Assembly: GCA_001899715.1 (NCBI GenBank)
Contig: MKWI01000016.1
Coordinates: 248,001 to 312,000 of the forward strand
DNA: 64,000 nucleotides
Origin: Sphingobium sp. 66-54
Lineage (GTDB): Bacteria > Pseudomonadota > Alphaproteobacteria > Sphingomonadales > Sphingomonadaceae
Direction of reading: 5' to 3'
Shown here: piece after piece, positions 9,149 to 18,648 of the stretch
Layout of the letters: each line of letters opens with the position of its first letter
Position numbering within the stretch: the first letter of the stretch is position 1
Notes under the pieces: model-generated
Told to the model about the DNA's origin: nothing
Database searches by the model: none
The model's input: only the letters and a program-made list of their open reading frames with translations
Made by a program: the position numbers and the translations under genes

Positions 9149-9479
9149 GGTCAAATCCTCCTGCTGGAGCGTGTTTGAAGTGCGATGCCGGACCCGAAAG
9201 CGGCGCCCGGTGCATCATCCGGCCCCAAAAGCGGCGACCGGATGCCTCCCAGATATGGGCGGGATGTGGGCTTTCAAGGGGGGCGCGGACGGATGGGAGG
9301 AGAGGGTGTACTTGCCCCATGCACCCGCGACTGTTGCTGTCGAGAGATAGGAAATGGCGCTTGGCGTGTCTCGACTACGCTCGACACGAACGGAAGGGAG
9401 AGCGCATTGAAAGGGGGAGGTCGGGCGGACGCTCGCGTCCTTGAAGGTGTGGCGCAAGCCTGCCTTCGCGGGAGAATCC

Positions 9480-9569
9480 CGTTCGGCCTGAGCTTGTCGA
9501 AGGGGGCGTTTTTTTTTGGGAAGCCTTGAGGAAAAAGGGACGAGCCTTCGACAGGCTCGGGGCGAACGG
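9480..9569. repeat. Inverted pair of family-2 repeats
   Basis: The unit GTTCGGCCTGAGCTTGTCGA (9481-9500) faces its inverted partner CCTTCGACAGGCTCGGGGCG (9545-9564). Similar units recur at 13228-13277 (degenerate) and 41225-41250. The spacer between the two holds a run of nine T residues. Confidence 0.65.
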
Positions 9570-9652
9570 GGTTTGGTTTGGGAAGGGATTGGGAAAGTGG
9601 AGGCGCTGCCGTGGGGTCAGGCTTTGGGCGGCTTGTTGTCCAAAAGGACTAA

Positions 9653-9680
9653 GCGCCCAGATCGTTGCCGATCCGGGCGC
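9653..9680. other. Strong isolated hairpin
   Basis: GCGCCCAGATCG and CGATCCGGGCGC pair around TTGC with a single mismatch. On the minus strand the stem is followed by TTAGTCCTTTT, so it could be a weak terminator or part of a small RNA. No partner gene was identified. Confidence 0.4.
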
Positions 9681-10031
9681 CCGTGGACGAATAATCGTCT
9701 CCCCCTTTGGGATCGCGCTCCACTCACCTTACGGCCCCCTCAAGCGTAAAGGCGGGAATGCGATCTCCCTGAACCACGGCCTGCTATGAAAAGCCTGTGT
9801 TTCGGCCCGGAAGCTAGGCGAGCCGCCGGGCGCTGTCACGGGGCAAGTTGATCCGTCAATCAATTGCCTCGCCATCTGTGCCAATTCCGCAACAGATGCC
9901 TCCAGCGCGGTTAACCTTACGGCATGGCCGGTTTCAGGGCTGGTTTCCGCTCGTGCGGACGGACGCCCCTTGCCACCGCTCCACGCGCGCCATAAGCAGG
10001 CGCGGACCCCCAGCGAGACCTCCGCAGCCTC

Positions 10032-11282
10032 ATGATCCTCTCCCGCTACGAAAAGATGATCGCCCGGCGCTACCTGCTGCCCGGCAAGGGGGAGGGGTTC
10101 ATCTTCATGGTCGCCTCGATCAGCCTGATCGCGGTGATGCTGGGCGTGGCCGCGCTGATCGTGGTGATGAGCGTGATGAACGGCTTCCGCGCGGAGCTGT
10201 TCGACAAGATCGTCGGGCTCAATGGCCATGCCGTGGTGCAGGGCTATGGCGGCCGGCTCGACAACTGGCAGGACATCGCGGCGCAGGCGCGCAAGACGCC
10301 CGGCGTGACCAGTGTGACCCCGCTCATCGAGCAGCCGCTGCTCGCCATCTATCAGGGTCGCGCGGAGGCGGCGCTGATCCGTGGGATGACCGAGCACGAT
10401 ATCCGCGACAATCCTTCGCTCAAGGCCAAGGTGGTCGCCGGCTCGCTGGACGCAATCCGCGCCGGCAGCGGCAAGGTGGCGATCGGCTCGCGGCTAGCGG
10501 AGAATCTCGGCGCGACGCTGGGGCAGACGATCACCGTCATCAATCCTTCCGGCCGCTCCACGCCGTTCGGCACGATGCCGCGCCAGATCCCCTATGAGAT
10601 CGGCGCCATCTTCGAGATCGGTATCTACGATTATGACAAGGCGTTCATCATCATGCCGATGCAGGACGCGCAGACGCTGCTGCTGCTCGGCGACAAGGTG
10701 GGCATGGTGGAGGTGCAGACGAGCGACCCGGACCGGATCGGCGAGTTTATGGCGCCACTGGCCAAGGCGGTGGAGGGCCGGGCGATCGTGATCGACTGGC
10801 GGCAGATGAACTCCAGCCTGTTCGAGGCGTTGCAGGTAGACCGGGTGGTCTCCTTCGTCATCCTCTCGCTCATCATTCTGGTGGCGGTGTTCAACATTCT
10901 CTCCTCGCTCATCATGCTGGTGCGGGCCAAAACGCGCGATATTGCCATCCTGCGCACCATGGGGGCGACGCGGAGCAGCCTGCTGCGCATCTTCGTGACC
11001 GTAGGCGTGGCGATCGGCTCGCTGGGCATGCTGGCGGGGCTGGGGCTGGGCTTCATCATCCTCTATTTCCGGCAGGGAATATTGGATGGCGTGCAGATGC
11101 TGACCGGCCAGCAAATCTGGGACCCGTCGATCCGATTCCTCACTACGCTCCCCTCCAAGCCCGATCCGCTGGAGATTGGCAGTATCTGCCTGATGGCGGT
11201 GGGCTTCAGCTTCCTCGCCACGCTCTACCCCGCCTACAAGGCCGCCAATACCGACCCGGTGCAGGTGCTGCGCTATGAGTGA
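10032..11282 (+). CDS. lolC: Lipoprotein-releasing ABC transporter permease (LolC/LolE)
   Basis: A 416-residue inner-membrane permease that, with LolD, extracts lipoproteins from the inner membrane and hands them to LolA. It opens with the family hallmark Y-E-x-x-I-A-R-R-Y-L and a first helix at about 25-52. A large periplasmic domain follows, then three C-terminal helices (about 275-300, 320-350, 375-400) with the conserved R-T-M-G-A-T-R and the final A-x-x-x-P-A-x-x-A-A-N-T-D-P. Only one permease gene is present, so it may act as a homodimer. It overlaps lolD by 8 bases. Confidence 0.94.
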   Translation: MILSRYEKMIARRYLLPGKGEGFIFMVASISLIAVMLGVAALIVVMSVMNGFRAELFDKIVGLNGHAVVQGYGGRLDNWQDIAAQARKTPGVTSVTPLIEQPLLAIYQGRAEAALIRGMTEHDIRDNPSLKAKVVAGSLDAIRAGSGKVAIGSRLAENLGATLGQTITVINPSGRSTPFGTMPRQIPYEIGAIFEIGIYDYDKAFIIMPMQDAQTLLLLGDKVGMVEVQTSDPDRIGEFMAPLAKAVEGRAIVIDWRQMNSSLFEALQVDRVVSFVILSLIILVAVFNILSSLIMLVRAKTRDIAILRTMGATRSSLLRIFVTVGVAIGSLGMLAGLGLGFIILYFRQGILDGVQMLTGQQIWDPSIRFLTTLPSKPDPLEIGSICLMAVGFSFLATLYPAYKAANTDPVQVLRYE

Positions 11283-11946
11283 GGTGCTCGCCGTCTCCGC
11301 GCTCTCACGCACCTTCACGCAGGGCAGCGCAAAGATCGACGTGCTGCGCGGGGTGGACCTGACCGTGGCATCGGGCGAGATCGTGGCGTTGTTGGGCGCC
11401 TCGGGCAGCGGCAAGTCGACCATGCTGCAAGCCGTGGGCCTGCTCGAAGGGGGCTATGGCGGCTCGATCCGCCTGTGCGGCTTGGAGGTGGCCGGCGAGG
11501 GAAGCGACGGGCGGACACGGCTACGGCGCGAGAAGCTGGGCTTCGTCTATCAGTTCCACCATCTGCTGCCGGATTTCAGCGCAATCGAGAATGTGATCCT
11601 GCCGCAACTCATCCTCGGCAAGACGCCGGACGAGGCGCGGGCGCGCGCGGCGAGCCTGCTCACCAGTCTGGGACTGGCCGAGCGGCTCGATCACAAGCCG
11701 AGCCGGCTTTCCGGCGGCGAGCAGCAGCGCGTCGCGGTGGCACGGGCCCTCGCTAACCGGCCGGCGCTGGTGCTGGCCGACGAGCCGACCGGCAATCTGG
11801 ATGAGCGCACCGCCGACATCGTGCTGGACGAGTTCATCCGGCTCGTGCGCGAGCAGGGCTCGGCGGCGCTGATCGCCACGCACAATGAGCGGCTGGCGGC
11901 GCGGATGGACCGCATCGTGCGGCTGCATGACGGCGTGCTGGATTGA
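11275..11946 (+). CDS. lolD: Lipoprotein-releasing ABC transporter ATPase LolD
   Basis: A 223-residue ABC ATPase. Walker A is G-A-S-G-S-G-K-S-T at 41-49, the signature L-S-G-G-E-Q-Q-R-V begins near 144, Walker B is [10 protein letters not shown], and the switch histidine is in A-T-H-N. The [10 protein letters not shown]-loop region is typical of LolD and MacB-type ATPases. The 8-base overlap with the LolC/E gene supports pairing and translational coupling. Confidence 0.95.
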   Translation: MSEVLAVSALSRTFTQGSAKIDVLRGVDLTVASGEIVALLGASGSGKSTMLQAVGLLEGGYGGSIRLCGLEVAGEGSDGRTRLRREKLGFVYQFHHLLPDFSAIENVILPQLILGKTPDEARARAASLLTSLGLAERLDHKPSRLSGGEQQRVAVARALANRPALVLADEPTGNLDERTADIVLDEFIRLVREQGSAALIATHNERLAARMDRIVRLHDGVLD

Positions 11947-12347
11947 GGGTAGGTTTGGGCGCCCAAGGGCGTTGTCCGGTTGGGCGCATTCTTCCGTTCC
12001 TGTCGAGCGCAGCGCAGAGGCCGGCGCGGCATATATCCATCCCGATAAAAAGGGGGAATTGGCGACTGCCCCGTCCTCCTCAACCCTACCGTTCTCCTGA
12101 GAAGGCAGGAGTCCAGGGCCCAGCCGCAGTGCCCTCTCGTCCAGGGCTCCTGCCTTCGCGGAAGCACGGCGGGTCCTTCCAAACGGCACAGGCCTGATTG
12201 ACCATGCCGCGCCGGCCTCTCCGCCGCGTTTGATAAGTGAGCGGCCCCCTGCAACGACCGGGATGACATGACTCGCGGTCTGCCGCATAAACTCATAGCC
12301 ACACGAGGCGCTCCCTCCATGGGCGCAGGCAGCAACAGGAGCACGAC
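11947..12347. other. Intergenic region with repeats
   Basis: Holds the perfect 12-base palindrome TTGGGCGCCCAA (11955-11966), a 'CCTGTCGAGCGCAGCG' fragment of the family-2 kind near 12000, and the family-1 doublet at 12091-12172. No coding sequence is supported. Confidence 0.5.
12091..12172. repeat. Palindromic repeat doublet, family 1
   Basis: TTCTCCTGAGAAGGCAGGAG (12092-12111) faces GGGCTCCTGCCTTCGCGGAA (about 12145-12164). The arrangement is the same as at 3074-3152, with some divergence in the loops. Confidence 0.6.
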
Positions 12348-13013
12348 ATGGCCACCATCCTCATCGCCGGCGCCAATCGCGGGATCGGGCTCGAACTGGC
12401 GCGGCAATATGCGGCGGAGGGCCATGACGTCATCCGCTGTATGCGCGGAACGGACAAGGCCGGCGAGGAGATTGGCGAAACGCGGCCGCTCGACGTGACG
12501 GACGATGCCTCGGCCGCGGCGCTGGCGAAGGCGCTGGCAGGGCGGCCGATCGACCTCGTCATCGCCAATGCCGGCGTGATCGGACCGGAGAAGCAGAGCG
12601 CGACCGAGATGGACTTCCCCGGCTTTCTCGCGGTGCTCGATACCAATGTGCTGGGGCCGCTGCGCGTGGTGCAGGCGCTGCTCCCCAATTTGCGGGCGGC
12701 GGGGCAGGCACGGGTTGCGGTCGTCTCCAGCCAGATGGGATCGTTCCGGTCGACCCAGCCCAATTTCGTCGCCTATCGCGCTTCCAAGGCGGCGGTGAAC
12801 AAGGTGTTCCAGTGCCTTGCGGGCGATCTCAAGGAGGAGGGCATCGCTGTTGCCGCGCTGCATCCCGGCTGGGTGCGCACCGACATGGGCGGCCCCGGCG
12901 CCGACCTTGCGGTGGAAACCAGCGCGGCGGGTATCCGCAAGGTGCTGGACGATCTCGATCTCGGGCGGACCGGGCGGTTCTATGCCTATGATGGGACCGA
13001 GCTGGAGTGGTGA
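12348..13013 (+). CDS. SDR family oxidoreductase
   Basis: A 221-residue short-chain dehydrogenase/reductase. The nucleotide-binding motif is A-G-A-N-R-G-I-G-L-E near residues 6-15, I-A-N-A-G-V is the N-A-G motif, S-S-Q-M-G-S supplies the catalytic serine region, and Y-R-A-S-K is the Tyr-x-x-x-Lys pair. Conserved N-terminal elements suggest NAD(P) binding; the substrate cannot be told. It appears to be a single-gene unit, with repeats on both sides. Confidence 0.85.
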   Translation: MATILIAGANRGIGLELARQYAAEGHDVIRCMRGTDKAGEEIGETRPLDVTDDASAAALAKALAGRPIDLVIANAGVIGPEKQSATEMDFPGFLAVLDTNVLGPLRVVQALLPNLRAAGQARVAVVSSQMGSFRSTQPNFVAYRASKAAVNKVFQCLAGDLKEEGIAVAALHPGWVRTDMGGPGADLAVETSAAGIRKVLDDLDLGRTGRFYAYDGTELEW

Positions 13014-13430
13014 GGGCAGAAGGTCCGGTTTGGCGGCTACTTCCATAACGGGATGCGCGTGCTCCCGCGCAGGCGGGTGTGCAGGGGTCAGCGATGGTGG
13101 CTTGCCGCCTTGGCTCCTGCCTGCGCCGGAGCTCATTATTTCTCATGCTTGAGGGGACCGTGACCAGATAGACCCGTTCGCCGTGAGTTGGTCGAAATAT
13201 TGTCCTGAGTTGCTGCGGGATGGCTTCTCTTGAGCTTGCGAAGTGTGAAGAAGGGGCCTGCGACAAGCTCAGGTGGACGGAGAGACTGATCCCTCCGTTC
13301 ACGATCCTCCTTGGGTGGGCGCTCTCTCCCGGTTTCGAGACGCGGATCGGCTATCCCACGCGCGGCTTGGGGTCGCGTGGGAGGACAGGCTTGCCGTCCC
13401 AGCCTTCACCCACGCAGCGCCGCCCCTCGT
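13014..13430. other. Intergenic region with repeats
   Basis: About 417 bases between convergent genes. A degenerate family-1 doublet lies at 13056-13133 and a family-2-like inverted pair at 13228-13277 (TTGAGCTTGCGAAG and CTGCGACAAGCTCAGG). No gene is supported. Confidence 0.5.
13056..13133. repeat. Degenerate family-1 repeat doublet
   Basis: GTGCTCCCGCGCAGGCGGGT (13058-13077) faces GGCTCCTGCCTGCGCCGGAG (13111-13130). The arms are less perfect than in the 3074 and 6059 copies. Confidence 0.55.
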
Positions 13431-14600
13431 TCAGCTCCGGGTGAGCGCCGCGAGCTTGCCCGCGTCGATGGTGGCGACGGCCGCCTTCAGCTCGTCGATG
13501 CTGGCGGCATCGCCGTCCGCCTCGATCATGAAGCGCTTGGCGATCATCGTCATGAAGCTGCCGTTCTGCGCGGCGCGGTCCCACTTCTCGACGACGAGAT
13601 TGCCGTCCTTGGTGGAGGTGCGCTCGTAGCTGTCGGCATCCTCCTTATTCGATTCGACGCCGAAGGCCGCGCCCAGCCCGGCCATGGCGCCCATCACGGC
13701 GGCATCGGTGATCTTGAGGGTGAAGCTTTTGTCGCCCGCCTCATAGGTGCCCTCGGCCTGGCTGCCGGGGCCGGCGCGCATGCTCTCGACGGCGGTGCGC
13801 CGGTAGCTGCCGATGCTGGCCGGGAGAAGCGCCTGCAACGCCGCCGGCTCGACCGCCTTGCCGTCGCCCGCTGCGGCCGCGCTTTCCATGTCCTTGGCTG
13901 CCTGCTCGATCTTGCTGGTGTCGATCGTGCCGACGCCGGGGATGGAGACGGTGCCGCCTTCGGTGCTCTGCGTCACGGCACCGTAGTTCGGGCCGCCTAT
14001 GCCGATCATACGCGAGAGGCCGGCGGTGAGCATGCCGATGACGATGTAGAGCACGATCACGCAGATGACGGTGACGATGGTGTAGGTCAGCGTCTTGTCC
14101 GCCGGTATCTTCATCAGCGGGCCGGCGCCGGTGTAGAACAGGTAGAAGGAGTAGAGGCCGACGACGGCGAGGATGGAGAGCGACGGGATGAGGCCGAAGA
14201 TGCTCGCCAGCCAGCCCGCGGTCATCGAGTAGACGACCAGTTTGAAGGCGTTGCGCGAACTGGCCTGACCGCCAAAATTGGGCGCCAGCTTGTCGGCGAC
14301 GAAGCAGATGACGAACAGGCCGACCAGCGACAGGACGTAGCTTATGACCGCCTGCGACAAGCCGCCAATGAGTGACGGCTTGAAGCTGACGCCGAACGCG
14401 CCGTAACCGAAGATCTGGCCGCCCAGAAAGGTCGCGACCGGGCCGATGGCAGCCAGCGGCAGGGCGTAGCGAGTGAAGATCTCCCCGCTCGATGCGGTCT
14501 CGCGCTCGATGACCGGCCATTCCTCCTTTGGCTTGAGGATGATGGCCTTGGCGCGGGCGGCGATGGAGCCTACGGGATTTTCGGGTGTTTCGACTGACAT
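13431..14600 (-). CDS. Yip1 domain membrane protein
   Basis: A 389-residue protein. The N-terminus carries the A-R-A-K-A-I-I-L-K-P-K-E-E-W signature of Yip1/DUF1282 proteins, followed by five or so membrane helices (about residues 45-200). The C-terminal half is soluble and Ala/Gly-rich, with S-Y-E-R-T-S-T-K-D-G-N-L-V-V-E-K-W near the end. Yip1-like bacterial proteins have no firmly known role. The start ATG at 14600 has GGGGGAG upstream. It is divergent from dnaE. Confidence 0.78.
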   Translation of the reverse strand: MSVETPENPVGSIAARAKAIILKPKEEWPVIERETASSGEIFTRYALPLAAIGPVATFLGGQIFGYGAFGVSFKPSLIGGLSQAVISYVLSLVGLFVICFVADKLAPNFGGQASSRNAFKLVVYSMTAGWLASIFGLIPSLSILAVVGLYSFYLFYTGAGPLMKIPADKTLTYTIVTVICVIVLYIVIGMLTAGLSRMIGIGGPNYGAVTQSTEGGTVSIPGVGTIDTSKIEQAAKDMESAAAAGDGKAVEPAALQALLPASIGSYRRTAVESMRAGPGSQAEGTYEAGDKSFTLKITDAAVMGAMAGLGAAFGVESNKEDADSYERTSTKDGNLVVEKWDRAAQNGSFMTMIAKRFMIEADGDAASIDELKAAVATIDAGKLAALTRS

Positions 14601-14758
14601 GGCACACTCCCCCACAGTGAGTTGGCGGCCTGATTGGATCATGATTCAGGCGTAGGGGCAAGGATTTAGGGTCGCGACGGCAAAAGCCTGTGGACAAGTG
14701 CGCCGCGCGGCCGGGAATGGCTTGTGTTGCGCCGGCCCCGCGCCACATAAGGAGCGCC

Positions 14759-17700
14759 ATGGCTCATGCGCCCTATGTTCCGCTCCGCAACCTCTCGGCC
14801 TACACGCTGCTGGAGGGCGCCATCTCGCCCAAGCAGCTTGCGGCGCGGGCGAAGGACCTGGGCTTCCCGGCTGCCGCGCTGACGGACCGCAACGGGCTTT
14901 ATGCGGCCATGTCCTTCTCCGACGCGGCGGCCAAGGCGGGGGTGCAGCCGATCATCGGCGTGACGCTGGCCGTGGCGCGGCCGGACCGGCCGGAGACGGT
15001 GCCGCTGGTGCTCGACTGGCTGGTGCTGCTCGCGCAGGATGAGACCGGCTACGACAATCTCTGCGCGCTGGTCAGCCAGGCGCATGTCGAGCGGCCGGTC
15101 GAGGCGGAGGCGCATGTCGCCATGGAGACGCTCGCCGCTCATGCCGAGGGGCTGATCTGTCTGACCGCGTCCGGGGAAGGCGCGCTGGCGCGATTGCTGG
15201 CCGAGGACCAGCCGGAGGCGGCCGGCACCTATCTCGGCCGGTTGCAGGCGCTGTTCGGCGACCGGCTCTATATCGAGCTGTCGCGCGCGGGCGATCCGGT
15301 GATGGAGCAGGCGGAGGGCGCGCTGCTCGACCTCGCTTATGCGCGCGGCCTGCCGATCGTCGCTACCAACCCGGCCTGCTACGCGGATGCGGATTTCCAC
15401 GGCGCGCATGACGTTCTGCTCTGCATCGCCAACAGCAGCTATGTCGAAAGCGATGATCGGCCGAAAAGCTCGCAGCAGAGCTGGATGAAGCCGGCCGATG
15501 CGATGGTCGACCTGTTTGCGGACCTGCCCGAAGCGATCGCCAACACGCTGGTCGTCGCGCGGCGCTGCGCGGTGCGGGCGCCCAAGCGCAAGCCGATCCT
15601 CCCCAGCCTTGCCGGCGACCGGGAGGGCGAGGAGCGGCAGTTGCGGGTGGATGCCGAGGCGGGGTTGGACGCACGGCTGGCCAAGATCGGCGTGACCGAT
15701 CCGGACGAGCGCCAGCATTATGTCGACCGGCTGAATTACGAGTTGGGGATCATCAACCAGATGGGTTTCCCCGGCTACTTCCTGATCGTGGCCGACTTCA
15801 TCAAATGGGCGAAGGCGCAGGATATTCCGGTGGGGCCGGGGCGCGGATCGGGCGCCGGCTCGGTGGTCGCCTGGGCGCTCACCATCACCGATCTCGATCC
15901 GCTCAAGCTGGGCCTGCTGTTCGAGCGCTTCCTCAATCCCGAGCGCGTCTCGATGCCGGACTTCGACATCGACTTCTGCGAAACGCGGCGCGGCGAGGTG
16001 ATCCGCTACGTGCAGAAGAAATATGGCTACGACCATGTCGCGCAGATCATCACCTTCGGCACGCTGAAGGCGCGCGCGGCGCTCAAGGATACCGGCCGCG
16101 TGCTCCAGATGGGGTATAATCAGGTGGACCGGCTCGCCAAGCTGGTGCCGAACCATCCGACCGACCCGTGGACGCTCCAGCGGACCATGAACGGCTCGGC
16201 CGAATTCGTGGCGGAATATAAGGCGGACTCGCAGATCAGGCGGCTGGTCGATCAGGCGATGATGCTGGAGGGGCTGCCGCGCAACAGCTCCACCCACGCC
16301 GCCGGCGTGGTGATCGGCGACCGGCCGCTGAGCAAGCTGGTGCCGCTCTACCGCGACCCCAAGTCCGACATGCCGGTGACGCAGTTCGACATGAAATATG
16401 TCGAGACGGCGGGGCTGGTGAAGTTCGATTTCCTCGGCCTCAAGACGCTCTCCGTGTTGCAGCGCGCGGTGCAACTGATCGCCGGGCGCGGGGCGGAGGT
16501 GGACCTTAACGCGCTGAGCTGGGACGATCAGGCGGTTTACGATCTACTCAAGCGGGGCGACACGGTGGGCGTGTTCCAGCTTGAATCGGAAGGCATGCGC
16601 AAGACGCTGGCCGCCGTGAAGCCGACCAACTTCGGCGACATCATCGCGCTCGTCTCGCTCTACCGGCCGGGGCCGATGGACAACATCCCGCTGTTCGGCC
16701 GCCGCAAGAACGGCGAGGAGGAGATCGACTATCCGCACCCGTTGCTGGAGCCGGTGCTGAACGAGACCTACGGCATCTTCGTCTATCAGGAGCAGGTGAT
16801 GCAGGCGGCGCAGATCCTCGCCGGCTACTCGCTCGGCGGTGCGGACCTGCTGCGCCGCGCCATGGGCAAGAAGATCAAGGCCGAGATGGACGCGCAGCGC
16901 GCCACCTTCGTGGAAGGGTGCAAGGGCAACAAGATCGGCGAGAAGAAGGCCAACGAGCTGTTCGACCTGATCGACAAGTTCGCCGGCTACGGCTTCAACA
17001 AGAGCCACGCGGCCGCCTACGCGCTGCTCGCCTACCAGACGGCGTGGCTCAAGGCGCACTATCCGGCGGAATTCTACGCCGCCTCCATGGCGTTCGACAT
17101 CCACCAGACCGACAAGCTGTGCGTGTTCGTGGACGATATGCGGCGCATGGGGCTGACCTGCCTGGCGCCGGATATCAATGTGAGCGCGGCCGACTTCACC
17201 GTGGAGCCGGACCCGGCCGACCCCACCCGCTACGCAGTGCGCTATGCGCTCGGCGGCCTCAAGGGTGTGGGCGAGAAGGCGATGGAAACGCTGGTGGAGG
17301 AACGGGAGCAAAACGGTCCGTTCCGCGATCTCGACGATTTTGCCGGCAGGATCGAGCCGCGCCTGCTCAACCGGCGGCAGTTGGAGAGCCTCTCGGCGGC
17401 CGGCGCGTTTGACGGCCTTGGGCTGGATCGCGGTGTGGTGCATGCCGCCGCCGAGACCATCCTGACCGTGGCGGCGAAGGCGGCCGACATGCGAGAGAGC
17501 GGGCAGGGCGGGCTGTTCGGCGGAGATGATGCGGCCCACGCCGATGTGCCGCTGCCGAGCAATGCCGACTGGGTACAGAGCGAGCGCATGGCGCAGGAGA
17601 AGGAGGCGTTCGGCTTTTACTTCTCGGCGCATCCGGTCGACCGCTACCGCGAAGTGGCACGCGAGCGGGGCGTGCGGACCTATGCCGAACTGTGCGGCGC

Positions 17701-18253
17701 GGCGGACGGGCTCGGTGCGGGCGAGCGCACCGGCGCGGCCATGGCCGGGCTGATCGAGGAAGTGCGCTGGCGCGACACGCGCCGGGGCGGGCGGTTCGTT
17801 TCGGCCACCTTCTCGGACAGCAGCGGCCAGTTTCAGGCGAGTTGCTTCGACGAGGAAGGCTGCAAGCTGCTTGCACGGCTGCACGAGGAGGGCGAATGCG
17901 CTTTGCTCTCGGTCGAACTGGACCGCCAGCCGGGCGAGGAGACGCCGCGCGTGACGGTGCGCGGCGTAACGCCCTTTGCGCGCGTGGCCAGTGCCGCGCG
18001 GCTGCGGATGGTGCTGACGGTCGAGACGCCCGAGGCGATCGCCCCGCTCGCCGCCATGCTGACGCAGCGCCGGGGGGGACGCTCGGCGGTGGAGATCCAT
18101 GCGATGACCGCCGCCGGCGAGGCGCGGGTGCGTGTGGGGAACGACTTCCAGCTCGATAGCGAGCTGGCTGAACGGATCGAGACCATCGCCGGCATCCGCT
18201 CGGTGGCGTTGACGGGCGCCGGGCCGAGGCTGGCGCTGGTGTCCTCGCGCTAG
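14759..18253 (+). CDS. dnaE: DNA polymerase III alpha subunit
   Basis: An 1164-residue replicative polymerase. Order: PHP domain (about 1-280), polymerase core with the catalytic P-D-F-D-I-D-F starting at about residue 400, tandem HhH, and a C-terminal OB fold. The start ATG has AAGGAG in front. In the PHP domain the usual H-x-x-x-H near the start reads P-L-R-N-L-S, so the two histidine ligands are missing there; proofreading then presumably relies on DnaQ, as is usual for DnaE1. Its stop codon lies inside the left end of a MITE-like element. Confidence 0.96.
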   Translation: MAHAPYVPLRNLSAYTLLEGAISPKQLAARAKDLGFPAAALTDRNGLYAAMSFSDAAAKAGVQPIIGVTLAVARPDRPETVPLVLDWLVLLAQDETGYDNLCALVSQAHVERPVEAEAHVAMETLAAHAEGLICLTASGEGALARLLAEDQPEAAGTYLGRLQALFGDRLYIELSRAGDPVMEQAEGALLDLAYARGLPIVATNPACYADADFHGAHDVLLCIANSSYVESDDRPKSSQQSWMKPADAMVDLFADLPEAIANTLVVARRCAVRAPKRKPILPSLAGDREGEERQLRVDAEAGLDARLAKIGVTDPDERQHYVDRLNYELGIINQMGFPGYFLIVADFIKWAKAQDIPVGPGRGSGAGSVVAWALTITDLDPLKLGLLFERFLNPERVSMPDFDIDFCETRRGEVIRYVQKKYGYDHVAQIITFGTLKARAALKDTGRVLQMGYNQVDRLAKLVPNHPTDPWTLQRTMNGSAEFVAEYKADSQIRRLVDQAMMLEGLPRNSSTHAAGVVIGDRPLSKLVPLYRDPKSDMPVTQFDMKYVETAGLVKFDFLGLKTLSVLQRAVQLIAGRGAEVDLNALSWDDQAVYDLLKRGDTVGVFQLESEGMRKTLAAVKPTNFGDIIALVSLYRPGPMDNIPLFGRRKNGEEEIDYPHPLLEPVLNETYGIFVYQEQVMQAAQILAGYSLGGADLLRRAMGKKIKAEMDAQRATFVEGCKGNKIGEKKANELFDLIDKFAGYGFNKSHAAAYALLAYQTAWLKAHYPAEFYAASMAFDIHQTDKLCVFVDDMRRMGLTCLAPDINVSAADFTVEPDPADPTRYAVRYALGGLKGVGEKAMETLVEEREQNGPFRDLDDFAGRIEPRLLNRRQLESLSAAGAFDGLGLDRGVVHAAAETILTVAAKAADMRESGQGGLFGGDDAAHADVPLPSNADWVQSERMAQEKEAFGFYFSAHPVDRYREVARERGVRTYAELCGAADGLGAGERTGAAMAGLIEEVRWRDTRRGGRFVSATFSDSSGQFQASCFDEEGCKLLARLHEEGECALLSVELDRQPGEETPRVTVRGVTPFARVASAARLRMVLTVETPEAIAPLAAMLTQRRGGRSAVEIHAMTAAGEARVRVGNDFQLDSELAERIETIAGIRSVALTGAGPRLALVSSR

Positions 18254-18417
18254 GCGCTGTCTGTTTTCATCCCTGAGGGCCTGCAAATGGCGCCGCCGCC
18301 CTTGCGGGGCTCATGGATCGAAAGTCCCCTGCGCTCCGGGTCACGCAAACCAATCATCTTGCCCTGCGGACGTCTACAACTTGGGCTCGTCATCTTCTGA
18401 ATGCAGACAGCGCCTAG
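18250..18417. mobile_element. MITE-like element with 14-bp inverted ends
   Basis: CTAGGCGCTGTCTG at 18250-18263 is repeated exactly, inverted, as CAGACAGCGCCTAG at 18404-18417. Allowing two mismatches the ends extend to 20 bases. The 140 bases between them encode nothing recognisable. The outer CTAG could be a duplicated palindromic target with 10-base ends, which is an inference. It could instead be a non-mobile inverted repeat. Confidence 0.5.
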
Positions 18418-18648
18418 AGGGCAGTTGGCTGGATGGAAACGCCGATCCGAGGAGCGCACGGTGGTTGGGTCCTGGATTCTTGCCTTCAGGGGAGCACGGC
18501 TTCCTCCTGTCCGGGCCAGCTTCTGATGGCCGTTTTGGGAGCGTGAACTCTCCTCGCTTATCACGAGACAGGGAGATTCCGCGCTCCTGCTGCATTCTGA
18601 AACCTCACTTTCGAAAAGTCGCCGGCTCAATCCAGTCCGAAACAGCCG
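18418..18648. other. Intergenic region between dnaE and the radical SAM gene
   Basis: Contains a family-1 repeat half near 18468-18499 (TCCTGGATTCTTGCCTTCAG followed by GGGAGCACGG). A minus-strand frame covers this stretch but is composed of repeat sequence and is not supported as a gene. Confidence 0.45.

Larger units (their letters stand above)
9149..10031. other. Long intergenic region with repeats
   Basis: About 880 bases with no convincing coding sequence or RNA gene. It contains family-2 repeats (9480-9569), a degenerate family-1 piece near 9455-9475, a variant 'CTCGACTACGCTCGACACGA' near 9370, and a strong hairpin at 9653-9680. The stretch just before lolC is ordinary high-GC sequence with no clear promoter. 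Confidence 0.5.

Noticed and set aside
9500..9520. The run of nine T residues as a terminator
   Set aside because: No stable stem directly precedes the run; it falls within the spacer of an inverted repeat pair.
9848..9863. TTGATCCGTCAATCAA as an FNR/FixK box
   Set aside because: The spacer is six bases instead of four, and it lies in front of no oxygen-related gene. By eye, no proper TTGAT-N4-ATCAA site was found in the stress island.
18250..18630. A 126-codon minus-strand frame after dnaE
   Set aside because: It is built from the inverted-repeat element and a family-1 repeat, has no domain, and shows no ribosome-binding site.
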